A stretch of 64,000 bases of DNA, from contig NC_061868.1 of assembly GCF_907164915.1 (NCBI RefSeq), positions 45,879,689-45,943,688 of the forward strand. The letters are read 5' to 3'. Shown piece after piece: positions 25,901-37,220 of the stretch. The notes beneath the pieces are model-generated. The model was given only the letters and a program-made list of their open reading frames with translations. It did no database searches and had not been told where the DNA came from. Both the position numbers and the translations under genes were made by a program. Source of the stretch: Impatiens glandulifera. Lineage: Eukaryota; Streptophyta; Magnoliopsida; Ericales; Balsaminaceae. Position 1 is the first letter of the stretch, and each line of letters starts with the position of its first letter.

Positions 25901-27160
25901 TTTGATAACTTAATTAAAAAATCGTATTAGAATTTTGGTTTGAATTCGAATTCAAAATTGATTTGGTAATAAAAGTAAAAAGAAAATCGAATTCGATTCC
26001 AACCGAAAATCAAATTTGAATCGGTTCGTTTTATTCGAATTCGGTTTTGAATTGACTTAAAAAATAAAAATTGGATGACAGATAATTTATACAGGGATTC
26101 AAATCTACCTTTACCAAAGTATAATCTTTGTAACTAGTGTTGTCTACGGATACCCTGCAATTTTCTTGGATGAAAAACAATAATTAGATCAAATATTGGC
26201 AATTGCCTCAATGCTGGATGTCAGTAGAATATGGAAATAGAGTCACAATCACGAATACCCTTACAGGATCACAATTAGAGAAAATATATAGTAACATTTA
26301 GTGAGAGAATTGAAACCAAAGAAGAAGCAATAAGTTTGTATTTTTATAACTGGCCTTGGAACCGACACACTTGACCATCCAAGAATATGCAAGCAAGGTT
26401 ATGAGCCACCACCAGACCAACATTATTTATAATGTGAGATTGTGATGAACAAATATTATATTATCTTTATCATGAGCAGAATTTGTAACACATGGGTCTG
26501 GGCTCAAGGGTTAGCCAATGTGACAGTCATGGACAGTCCAGATTCATCTTCTGGAAAGATAAATTGTTACAAATTGTTAAGAAAATATTAACTAATCCCT
26601 TAAAGTTTATGATGTTATTTATTACTGCCAGGTTATTATAAGTTGTTAGAATAGGTGGAAACCTCTATAACTATAAGTAGAAGTATAGCTGAAGAATAGG
26701 AGTCAATCAAGGAATGAATATATGAATGGACTTGAGACTCTTCTACCTATTAAAGTTCTTCATGGTTTTCTCATCTAAGGGCTTAGGCCATTCAGTTTCT
26801 CATCTCTTTCTTTGAGTATATCTCATTTCTGTTACAAAACCCTTTCATAAACCCTTTAAATCGTATCAGAATTCCAACCCCTTGGAGGTGGATAAATATA
26901 TGAATACACAGAATGAGGGAACATGTAGGCAAAAGAATAAACATAAAGCACATCGACTTCTGACACTTAAGATCTTAACTCAAAAGACCAAAAATCTGCA
27001 CTATGATTGTGGTTTCATCGATCAACCCACTAAAATAGAAGATAAACAAATAAAAAATAAAAATCTCAATAGTGGTTAAGTAAAAGAACCTTGGAGGGTT
27101 TATTCTGATGCTCAAAGTTTCATATTCTGGGTCAAAATAAGCCCAAGATCCTCCGGCCAT
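22972..27160 (-). CDS. ACR3: ACT-domain-repeat protein (ACR3-like)
   Basis: Plant ACR proteins carry four ACT domains resembling those of bacterial GlnD and are thought to sense amino acids; no catalytic role is expected. Minus-strand exons: 27160-27090, 26154-26109, 25595-25481, 24959-24895, 24760-24134, 23650-23546, 23295-22972; phases agree throughout, giving 450 residues, usual for ACRs. ACT signatures: [19 protein letters not shown] (about residues 40-58), [37 protein letters not shown] and [19 protein letters not shown]. All four keep the G-hydrophobic-L core ([28 protein letters not shown]), with alanine replacing glycine in the third. First exon begins [16 protein letters not shown], typical of the family. 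A spliced leader with upstream ATGs precedes it, and introns 1 and 2 hold repeat relics. Assignment to ACR3 leans on conserved neighbours (SKP2, PPR, TOL) as well as sequence; ACR family membership is near certain. Confidence 0.93.
25690..26060. repeat. Low-complexity AATTCG-rich repeat in ACR intron 2
   Basis: This intronic block is built from variations of GAATTCGAATTC, TTCGGTTTTC and AACCGAATTC in both orientations, unlike flanking intron sequence. Such text is common at the ends of plant transposable elements and as dispersed repeats. Exact termini cannot be fixed by eye. Confidence 0.4.
26500..26880 (+). mobile_element. Probable solo LTR remnant (Copia-like) in ACR intron 1
   Basis: The block has LTR-like composition: TGTTAGAATAGGTGGAAACC, a short TATA-like stretch (CTATAAGTAGAAGTATAG), GAATGAATATATGAATGG and a pyrimidine-rich end. 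It is followed at about 26862 by ATCGTATCAGAATTCC, which resembles the Met-tRNA primer-binding site (consensus TGGTATCAGAGC) with changes. No internal coding region or second LTR is visible, so if real it is a solo LTR or heavily deleted copy in antisense orientation to the ACR gene. Confidence 0.4.
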
Positions 27161-28570
27161 TGAGCATGAATTCCTTCAAACTATGCAAATGCTTCTCACT
27201 TTGTGCCTGCAATATATGATGCACATATGGCAATTTGTAACTAAGTAGAACCTTTCTCAAAAATGTTTCAAAAGATGGATGCTCAAACAAATCATAGCTG
27301 AAGTGGGTTATTAAAGCAAATGAGTCACGATGGTTGACACTTACAGAAGCTGCTATAAGAGACACAAACCATGACTTAATCCATTCAAGTTCTTTCTTTC
27401 TTATTGTTGGAGATACAAAATTTCACATGTCAGCTCCAGTATCAAGAAAAGAAAGTTTTCTTATAACATAGTGCTTTCTCTATTTATAAATAAAACCAAA
27501 CAATTGCCATCACTCAACAGTCCATATGCCTTGGACAATTAGGACATCACCTAGCTACTTTTGGCATTCACTTTATAAGTTACCTTTAAATAGTGACAAT
27601 TCAATATAGTCACCAATTAAGTAATCATATCCCTTCCACACCATGTTCATGTTCCTATACAATGTCTAGTATATAGATGACTTAAGCAGCCTTACATCTC
27701 TCAGAAAACAAGAACATGATTTAAACTCTTTAAAGATTGTACCTTAGTCAAGGAAGGGCCTTCAATGTTTCGTCCATCAGAGTCATCACAATGTCATTTT
27801 CTGTACTTGTTGCCAACAAATCCTCACACGATGGTTAGGTAATTCGACCTGCAAATGAAATGAAAATGCATTAGAATCACGCATAGACTTTCTATGCAGA
27901 CCAATTGGGTTCCCAACATGTAAAGGGTTACAAGGTTACAATACATTTGTAGAAGACGAGTAAAAAGTTATTTGGTTTCATATACCAATACCCCAAGTAG
28001 TTTTTTTTTTTGTTTCGATTTCATGAAGCCTTAAAAGTTTGTAAGTTTCGTTCTAGTTAATGAATCATAGAAAATCAGTAAATTATGTTCCTTAAGTGAA
28101 AAATGGAGCCTTTTTGGGATGTAAATAAATCTAGGGACTTCACTAGCCCTAGCCCCGTTGAAAATTGATACAGAAGAGAAAGAGCGAGCAAAAGGAAGAT
28201 TTACTATTATTAAACTCCCTGATTCAGATTATTTTCCCGGAAGGAAAACTAAATCATTCAAATAGATACCCATTAAGCAGAAAATCGAATAGAAATGATG
28301 ACATATATGACCCACAGCAATTACCCAATAAGGATGAAGCTAATTTCAATCTAAAAGAGAAAGAGAGAGGAGAAGCTCATATACCTTGGTTTCAGAGGAG
28401 CAAGCATCATGGTTAGGTAATAGTGTCTAGAGTGAATAGAAGAAAAAAAGACGATCTTTTACAAGCATCAAATCGTCACTTTGAAGTGTCAAGATAACAT
28501 TTTGCGAAGAACATGCCCCTCTTCCTCCCTCCCTCTTCGACTCTCTCTCTATCTCTCTCAAATGGGTAGG
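27161..28570 (-). promoter_or_regulatory. Spliced 5' leader and promoter of the ACR gene, with upstream ATGs
   Basis: Splice signals suggest leader exons ending at about 28386 (ACCAAG|GTATAT), spanning about 27847-27743 (TTGCAG|GTCGAA to ACTAAG|GTACAA), and starting at 27206 (TTGCAG|GCACAA), which runs into the coding start at 27160. Short upstream reading frames occur, including ATGACATTGTGA, and an out-of-frame ATG seven bases before the main ATG (ATGCTCAATGGCC). The CT-rich sequence near 28500-28570 probably marks the transcription start area. Leader structure is inferred from splice motifs only. Confidence 0.45.
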
Positions 28571-30906
28571 AAGGGAAAGAATTGGTGGCGAATGTTGAGT
28601 GGGAAGTTCACGCTTTTCTTCTTCTTCATTTTTTTTTAAATTGAAAAGTTTAAGCAATTCTTATTGGGTGTGGGAATAGCAAAAAGAACAGAAATAACGA
28701 GCAACTGACGTGGCAACCGAACACAAGTTGCTAAAATGAGCTGTCAAGGAATCCCACCAAAAAAAAGTATCCACCAATTGGGGCTTGTTTGGTTTGAGAT
28801 ATGATTCTAACCACTTGGGAGAGTTTCATTCATAGAAAAACGAAAAATAGCATCATTTGTCCCATTTGAAAACATGTACTTTTGAATAAAAAAACATTTT
28901 TAATTTAAGAGAAAATGGAGCATAAATGTAACAAAAAGCAGAGGTTATCCAATGTCCACTGCAAATGCTTATACATTTTATATTCCAATGCATTTTGCAG
29001 TTTCCTTTTGTTGTTTCAACATTCACAGACATAATTAATAAACATACATACAATTTCATGAGTACAATAATTTTAAAATAAAATTAGACTTTCATTACCC
29101 ACTTCAATTTAGGACGTTCTTAAATAGAATCGAACATAAAAACTGTGTTGGGCAAAACATTTTCCCCAAAAAAATTATGTTTCTCCGATCAATGATTCAT
29201 GTTCCAGAATTTATTTTTTGGGGCCAGGGGATTAGCTATGGTTCAACCAAGATCTTCTAAGCAAACTCTTTCACTGTTTAGTGCCATCATTTCAAGCTTT
29301 GTATCTCTATCCAACACCATGGAAATAGAATCCAATTCTCTTTTTCCCTAAACTGAAAAAAAGGCTTTCTTTTAATGTCATTTCCTATGGCTACTTAATT
29401 AGATTGGCCTTTAAGGATATATATCTATGATATGATGCTGATTTATATGATTATATAAGAGAGGTAGAGAGTGCGCTCGAATCACGATTTTGTTCAACTT
29501 CTAATTAGCCGCTAAAAATCCTTAGGAATATCACAACTTCGTCATCTTCTCCAACCTTTTTTATCCTTCCATTTTCCACTCATGGAACTACTGCATATAT
29601 ATATATGATTGAACTTTTTTGAAAAGTAAGAATCTTTTCATAAGTCCACATGGGAAATGTGTGATATATTTGATTGAACTAGTCATACAGAAATAAGGGA
29701 ATCTGCAACACAAAAACGTAGCTTAAAATCATCCTCCTGGCTCCTGCACTAACAGTTCAGTCCTTTTTCTAGAAATTTATCGTTTGGCTCAACCTGCTAA
29801 TGGAGAGTTACCCTTTATAGTAGGACTTTGATGGAGCTGTTTTAGTCAAATTGGCACATTTCTCTATTGATCAAACTACCTAAAAAGAGAATTTATGGTT
29901 TAAGTGTTTGATCCATATATGAAGCATATTGTTATAAAATAAAATTGAGAATGACAAATGGTGGGGCCAAATAGATGCAAAGATAGTTGGGGGGCAATTT
30001 GAAAGGATTCTGCATAATGTTTTGCCGGTCTATGTTAAGGGATAAGATAAGTAAAATTTTCCTATCAGAATAGGTTATTTGAGCTTTTTTTTTTCAAGTT
30101 GGATGAATTTTTCAGACAAGTTCGTAACTGAATGAACTATAATTTCACTAAACATAAGTGTCCTAACCTATATGAGATGGCAAGAGATTCCAATTAGCGA
30201 CTAAAATTGACCGAATAAACAATAAATTAGAGCTTAAGTGTCCTTCAGTGGGTCTAGGTTTAGGTGTTGTCATTGACTCCCTTTTGTGTTGTTTTTGGGT
30301 CTCAACTTGGTTTTCAATCATGGTGGAAGACATACATTGGTGTTGTGATCCAATACTAGTGGTGGTTACTATTGCTTGGTCCAACAAATGGATACAGTAT
30401 TCAAAGACATAATTGAGCTTTTTGGGCATATAGTGCTAGCTTAGAAAGGACACTTCTTTCACAATGTTTTGCTCAATTTCAGTATTATAGACATTACATG
30501 CATTTAATACTACTTACTGTACACTAACACAGTTTATGCCTATCTTTCTGGATAAGTCTTACAAGGATAAGTCTTACACATCCTCCTATCACTATTACTA
30601 TGTCTGTTCTTGCAATTTTGTCACAAATTGGCTTACAGCCTCATCAGAGACAACATTCACTTAATGGGAATGACAACATTAAATGAAACAAGAGATAAAT
30701 TATCTATATATGTAATAATAATTGCCTTTCTGATTGATTCATAGACAGCTCTTTATTCACACACTGTTTTCTAATATATGAAACATTTGGAGTAAAACAA
30801 AGGAAGAAAAAATGAAAAACAATTAATAATAACACTACCCGAGTGACATGAGCAAGCTTGTGGCTTGTTGGAAGACAACAAGAGGCATCAGAAAGGCGTA
30901 AAATTA
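28571..30906. other. Intergenic region between ACR and kinase genes
   Basis: No gene is supported. GGGGCTTGTTTGGTTTGAG near 28786 looks like a transposable-element terminus. The frames at 28853-29059 and 30163-30429 lack recognisable domains. A short duplication of GGATAAGTCTTACA occurs near 30550-30580. The right end is the kinase 3' UTR. Confidence 0.5.
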
Positions 30907-33900
30907 TCAAATATAATGTTGAATAAATGGCTCCGCTAACATTTGAAGATGCTCATTTTCTCCTTCAAGGAGACGTACAACCTGCATGTTTTGTTTTATT
31001 AGTGGCAGCATCAATTAGGAAACACTGATTCGTAGATTTAAGTGGAAAAGGGAAACTAAGACAAATACCATATCCATGAATTTTTACTTGGAATATTCCT
31101 AATGACTAATGAGAAGCAAATTACCTCTCCCATTGAGGGACGCTCCTCAGGTCTACATTTTATGCATAAATATGCTGCTTTGGCCATGTGGTATAGTTCG
31201 TAAGGGTCATATGACTCTCCAATGTGTGGATCAATAAGTTGATGAAGCGCAAGCCCCTGAAGAAGTGGTTCAGCCTATGTTGCACCATGAAATGAGATGT
31301 AATTTAGCGTCACCAAGGAAGTGGTTGAGTAAGATGATTTGAGAAAAATGGTGGGCAGACCGACAATCAACATTATAACCGACACAATGAGGGAACATTT
31401 GGAAACATTTTTTGGATCTGGATTTAGAAACAGAGACACTGACAGAAGAAAAACTCAACAAATAATAGCAGCAGCAGCAAGATAAATTACCCACTGCCGG
31501 AGAGATTGATTTTGTTCTTCACTTGTTGAGTTGACTGCCGTTTTACCTGAAATAAGTTGAATCAAGATGATGCCAAATGAGAAAACATCCGTTCTTACAG
31601 AGACAACCCCATTTTCTGCATACTCTGGAGCAAGATATCTGCAAGCAAAAAGAAAAAAGGATATCTTGCTTGCCTTAGTAAAGAAAATAAAATCTACAAC
31701 GGGGACAACATGCCTCTTAAGAACTTTCTGTCATAGAGAACTCACCCATGTGACCCAAGTATCCTGGTGTGTATCGGATCATCATTAGTCTTCCACTTGG
31801 CAAGGCCAAAATCACCAAGCTATGTGGAAATAAACATTTATAAAGGCAATTGCTCATATAAGTAGTTGAAGAAATATGATTTTATTGACCATGATGAACA
31901 AATGTAAGAATGAAACCAGATGACTTGCTTCAGGAATTACATTTTTATTTTTTATTTTGAATTAAAGAGAACTAGCATGACACTCAATAGTCATGACCCC
32001 CCGCTTCAACTCAAAGCACTTCCATTTGAAATCAAACCCGTGACCTTTTGGTCTCTTAAGCCGACTCTTACCACTGGGCTACGGTGGGTTAAATAGAAAA
32101 TATGGCTATCTTCATGAAATTTACATGATATACTGTTTTCCAAACTTCATTACAGCCTAAACCAGGGTTTTCACAGTTTTCTAAGAAAAGGTCATTTCTA
32201 AATAGTCCATCATAAACAATTTAGTTCTGTCAAATTTCCAGAATAATAAAATAGCAAAATTTAACCCGTAGATATAATTAGCCAAAAGAAAAGTTCCGCA
32301 AATATTTACCATGGGAACAAATTCATGAGTGAGCAATATGTTGCTTGGCCTCATGTCACGATGAATTATAGGATTTCCTCGGCATTCCTCATGAAGAAAG
32401 CGTAGGCCCTTTGCTGTTCCTAGGGCAATGGCATACCTTTGATGCCACTGAAGGACACTGGCTTCCTTGTCTACAATAAACATATGGATCATGCATGTAT
32501 AACAACAAAAGAATCAAATGATCATGAACCTTCTTACCGAATAGATGCCACTCAAGAGACTTGTTGCAGATATACTCGTAAACCAAAATATTCACATTCT
32601 CTTTGCAACAATACCCTAACAGCATCACTATGTTTTTATGTCGAGCAAAGCTTAAGACGTATACTTCAGAATGGAATTCTGAAAACCCCTGAGCGCTTGC
32701 TTCTTTCCGGACTTTTGCAGCTATAAGTTGTCCGTCTCTAAGTTCTCCCTTGTAGACAAAACCATATCCTCCTTCTCCTAACAACTTCTCCTTGGAGAAA
32801 TCATTTGTTGCAAGCTGTATTTCAGAAAAACTAAACCGCATAGACTCCTTGATATATAACTCAGTCCTTACTCCACAACCAGCACACAGAACAGGTGCAC
32901 CAGAAGATTTTTGTTTGTTGGGATGTCTAAGTGGTTCATAGATAGTCGAAGATGAAGAATGGTTGGTGTCTCTTTCCGCTCTAGTATACTTTCCTGTTGA
33001 AACAGCTTAAAGAAAACTTAATGAGAAAGTTTTTTTTAGACCTCGGCTTTTTTTGTGACACCTATTTCAATTGAGGTGATTTTAGTGGTAATCAAACATG
33101 AAACTTTAACCTCTTAAGTTCAAGACTCTTACCATTTGAGCCATGCCCTAGGTGGGTAGAGAAATATTTTTGGTATTGTTGGCCCCAGGGCACCACAATC
33201 AGTGGAAATCGCATCAGGTCGGATAAAATCAGACACACTGATTTTATTAACCATGCAAATGTAAGAATCGTTTTTTCATAATTTTGAAACTAAATCCGTT
33301 AAGGGTTTGTTTGGTTAGAGGTGAATTGACATTGGCATTGCAATTGGAGGGTGCAATTCCAATTATGTTGTTTGTTTAAGGACTTCACATAAGGAATTGT
33401 ATTTAGAATTTGAAAAGATGTGTATAAAACAAAATAAAGAAGCAAGCCTTTATAGATAAAGCAGATAAAATGCAACCTCACCTGATTTTTCTTCCCTTGA
33501 ACCAAATCCTAAATCATCACTAGACAACAGGCTAAACTCGCGTGGTTTGTACATGAACGCTGAGTTCAGACTTTTTAGCATCTCAAAACTTTCTAAACTG
33601 ATGGATACAGGAGGACCACTTTTGCAGGTAGCAACAGACTGTTCACTGTTTTCATTATCTTGAGTTGCAACCATTGCAACACGCTTACACATGGAAAAGA
33701 CCAATTTATGTTCTACGTTATCTGTATCAGTATTTCCGTGCTGCCTAAGAACTTCAATTTGCAAGTTGTCTTGAACTACTGCAATCTTTGAAGGTATCTG
33801 TTTGAAGTAAAACCTCAAATCTCTCCTCAGAAACCTGTCAAGATTTAACTGTAATCTGGGTTATTGAAACAATGGAACAAATTCCAAATCTACAAACATT

Positions 33901-36660
33901 ACATGCTAAGCATTCCTTCAGATACATGCTTGAAACAAAAACAAAAATGACAAAAGAGGGGAACCATCAACAACGAGCCAACTTAACATCAACAAGAGTA
34001 ACTGATTCAATAATCAATCCTAATGACCAGCTAACGAGTCTAATTGGTAGAGTTACTGGTTTTGTAGATATAGTACAAAGGCCGTAACCCTTTTCCTTAC
34101 CTATCTTTAAAAAGGATTTCTGAAACATTTTAAGTGATGAAACAGTGTTTGATAAAAACTGAAACTTAAGTGATGAAAATTAAATACTGAATCTTTTAGT
34201 GCTGAATTAGTGAAGTGTCTGAAAATAAACATTTTAAGTACATGATATGTAAGTTGATTTAATCAAATGTGGAACTAATGTTGAGAAAGTACTTAAAATA
34301 CTATTCTACACTTAAAGTAATGTTATTTGATTAATTTACAAGGTTAACGTTCTTTTTTGTATGCTCTTACTACAATACCAAGCTAAGTCAAGTTAACTAG
34401 TTTATTTCTTTTAACTTAATTTCAGCTGAATATAAATAATTATGTTGTTTTAGATAACAATTATCAAATTAACTTAATTTAAATAATCACTTAATTGTTT
34501 AGATTAAGCAATAAGTGGTGTTATTAAATATTGTCTTATAACTAATCAGAGTTGAAAAGAAAGTACAATTTTTATTTTGACTTGTTTTATTATGTAATTA
34601 TTAGAAGTCAAAGAGGGGGGAGGGGTGATTTCTTCATGTTACACATACAAGAAGACAGGAAATGGGATATGACCATATGATATTTCAATTATTCTTTGCC
34701 AGGATACAGGACCAGAAACAAAGCTTTAATAGTTAATAGTGAAAGAGGAGGCATAAGAGCTTAATTAACCATCTAAGACATAAAATTAATGTTCTTTATA
34801 GGACATTCTTGATTGTATTTTACTTTTTAATATGGTTCGAGTTACAGCTTTATTTTACATTACCAAATTGATGACTCTTATTCTTAATATTTCTTAATTA
34901 ACCAAGTCAATATTTATTTCAGTAAATTAGAAGGTTAGGCATTAAATTTGCAACTTGATTTATTGCAACTACTTATGCCATGTTTAGTACAGAGACTAAA
35001 TCACATCAAAGCTTACAACTTGGGGTTAGGATGGGATAATCCCAGTCTTTTGTATTACTAGATGTTACCAATTCAAGGGGCCAGCTCAGTTCCTTTGGAA
35101 GGAAGTGTGGAAAGCCAAAATCCCTTCTAGGATTTCTTCTTTTGAGTGGGAAGTAATTCACATGGGGAGTTTTAACTATTGTCAAACTTAAAAGGAAGGA
35201 GATGCATTTGGACAGTAAGTGTTGTCTTTGTAAGAAGAACAAGGAAACTATGGATCACATTCTTCTACATTGCGACTTTGCTAGAGACATGTGGGTCATT
35301 CTGCAGAACATTCTCAACTTTCATTGGGACGTATCGCTTACCGTCGCTGACTTTTGGGAAAAATGGATAAGGTGGGGAACAAGCAATAACATCAGATTGG
35401 AAGTGTATACCTCTCATCATGTGGTGGACAATTTGGAAAGAAAGGAATAGAACATTCCAAGAGAAAAGATTTTGAGCTGAAAGAATCAAAGGTTTTATAC
35501 TCCATGCGTTTGCTTCTATTCGAAAAAAGGGATTTTGTATGAGTTTGATAAAAAAAAATTATCTTATTGGCATTTAGCCTTCTTTTTCTCCTTCTGTTCT
35601 TTTGTTTTTGTTTATCTTCTCCCTCCCATCTGGAATTTTTTAAACGCATATAGCGTTTTCTTTTTAATAAAACGTTGATATTTTTCGAAAAGAGCTAGAT
35701 GTTACCTACTCAACTTTGCATCATGGATGAGTTCATATCAAGTGTCCAATTCACTTGATATAGACATTATTTGTATTATTAGAAGTTGCATCGTCGAACA
35801 AAATATTACCTATCAAGTATAACCCAAGTCGCGTTACAATTGGTAACCTCTTGCAGAACAACATTCTTAATTGGAATCCCAGCAGTAATCTTGACTTCAA
35901 TATCAACCTATACCAATGGAAGAAGTTATTACAATAAAGGAAAACAGGAGGTCGAGAAGTTAGATCAAATATGAGATGTTGCAAAGGAGAGATAAATATA
36001 CCAATTTTCCATCATAAAAGAAATTTTACCAATTGAATCATCTTGTACCAACTATTTTACATTTGTTATGATTTCCTGGAAATTCTTACATGTAATATAT
36101 GCAAACTCAAAGCTAACCTCAACTCTTTGTGCTGATGAAAAAGAGCAACACAAAATGAAATTATTGAAGTAAACTATCTTGATTACCCCTTGGTTTTCGC
36201 ATTCTGAAGCACTTCGCCTAAGCATGTTAACATATGCATCTAATCTTCTAGAAACTTCTTCCTCAACTGCCCTCATACTAGATCCAGTAACCCGAACTTG
36301 ATAAGCCACTGTAGCAGTAGGTTTAAATGGTTAGGCAAAAAAAAATACACCTAACTTGTGAAGATTACAACCACTTATGCAAAATAAGTTTAAATGGTTA
36401 ACCAAGAATTTCGCAGCCCTTCATACAAATGCATCTAAATTATGAAGAACATGTAGAAGACATTTCGTGGAACACTTACAGGGATGAGGGACTCTCTGTA
36501 AGACTCCAAGAATCATAAGGGTGTCACCACTATGGAGAATCCCACTCCTTAATCGTATATTATCAACTGTAAGCTTGAGCTCCCTCCCGTTGAGATCCTT
36601 CGAAGCATCATACGCAAGGACAACCTTACGTGAGATTAGAGGATTGCTTTCAATTGACAT
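30907..36660 (-). CDS. Receptor-like cytoplasmic kinase with N-terminal USP/alpha-hydrolase-like domain
   Basis: Soluble plant protein kinase of the SELMODRAFT_444075-like group: an adenine-nucleotide alpha-hydrolase-like N-terminal half, linker, then a kinase domain; no signal peptide or membrane span is visible. Minus-strand exons: 36660-36480, 36308-36187, 35907-35810, 33834-33482, 32993-32538, 32470-32310, 31819-31746, 31638-31491, 31274-31125, 30981-30907; phases agree, giving 605 residues. N-terminal [18 protein letters not shown] and [15 protein letters not shown] segments; CAGCGVRTE before the kinase. Kinase landmarks: glycine loop [12 protein letters not shown], lysine in LIAAKVRK, catalytic [27 protein letters not shown]. 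The K of HRDLK is replaced by R, as usual in this group. Many relatives are named putative inactive kinases, but here Lys, HRD Asp, Asn and DFG are all present. Intron 3 is about 1975 bp and holds a LINE fragment; introns 4 and 6 hold SINE-like copies. Confidence 0.9.
31940..32095 (-). repeat. tRNA-derived SINE in kinase intron 6
   Basis: On the minus strand it starts with a pol III box A-like TAGCCCAGTGGTAAGAGTCGG, then box B-like GGGTTTGATTTC about 30 bp later, then a body with GCTTTGAGTTGAAGC, GGTCATGACT and GTCATGCTAGTTCTC, and an A/T-rich tail. The same order and words occur at 63285-63412. It lies wholly within the intron between exons 32470-32310 and 31819-31746. Confidence 0.65.
33060..33165 (-). 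repeat. Degenerate tRNA-like SINE head in kinase intron 4
   Basis: Minus strand shows box A-like ATGGCTCAAATGGTAAGAG, then GAACTTAAGAGGTTAAAG and box B-like GTTTGATTACC. This matches the first half of the SINE at 31940-32095 (GTGGTAAGAGTCGG, TTAAGAGACC, GGGTTTGATTTC). The 3' body is not evident. Confidence 0.45.
35058..35706 (+). mobile_element. 5'-truncated LINE (non-LTR retrotransposon) relic with target-site duplications
   Basis: The identical 12-mer CTAGATGTTACC flanks the insert at 35058-35069 and 35695-35706. Between them, plus-strand frames encode decayed pieces of the zf-RVT region found at the end of plant L1 ORF2: [18 protein letters not shown] (frame 1), then [18 protein letters not shown] with its Cys/His metal-binding pattern and [13 protein letters not shown] (about 35217-35325), then [15 protein letters not shown]. 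Frameshifts and stops separate the pieces, so it is dead. It lies antisense within intron 3 of the kinase gene. Only the 3' 625 bp of the element was inserted, typical of incomplete target-primed reverse transcription. Confidence 0.8.
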
Positions 36661-37220
36661 TGCTAGGACACAAAAGTAATCTTTTTATTTTCGTGAAGTT
36701 CACAAGTAGGCTCTCGACCCCTGTTGTTAGTAGGAGAGAAGCAGCAACGGGGAAACGAAGGGTTTATTGCAGAGCTTGAGAACATGTTAAAGGAGTGAAA
36801 AAGATTGGCCATCCAATACAGTGCCGTTCTTTTGATAACTATTTGTCTCTCTCTCAAAAAAATCTCGTCTTGGATTGGAAGATTCTGAGTATATCTGGAA
36901 TCAGATGCCCTTATATTCGATCATTACAGAGTGCTTAACGACAGAGAAGACTACGTATGACGACAGCTAATAATGGTTGCCTCAGTATCTCCGAAGAAGA
37001 GATCACTCTACAGTATACAGTCTACAGTCAATCAATTATTATAAAATCAAGATTCAATTAAGGGTTAGTTTGCTTATAGAGAAAAACACAAAATTTGTTA
37101 TATTATAATTCTCTAAACTTAAAACAAAATCTACAAAACCCAGAATTATGCAAAAAAAAAAATCTTTAAAATAGATTGATAAGAAATAATGTCATGAACA
37201 AACAAGCAATCATATCCATT
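36661..37220. promoter_or_regulatory. Kinase promoter/leader and 3' end of the first PPR gene
   Basis: A 560-bp gap between two minus-strand genes. It must hold the 3' UTR of the PPR gene that stops at 37221 and the promoter and leader of the kinase starting at 36660. No distinct promoter motif could be fixed; the open frame at 36663-36857 lies in the presumed leader. Confidence 0.4.

Noticed and set aside
28165..28416. 83-codon plus-strand frame rich in Lys and Glu
   Set aside because: Lies across the inferred ACR leader and first leader intron on the opposite strand; no recognisable domain and no splice or promoter context.
30163..30429. 88-codon minus-strand frame
   Set aside because: No domain, no homologue recalled and no supporting promoter; treated as chance.
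32439..32726. 95-codon plus-strand frame
   Set aside because: Antisense shadow of the kinase exons 5 and 6.
35202..35450. 82-codon frame as a real gene
   Set aside because: It has a real zf-RVT motif but sits between 12-bp target duplications and is broken upstream and downstream, so it is a LINE remnant.
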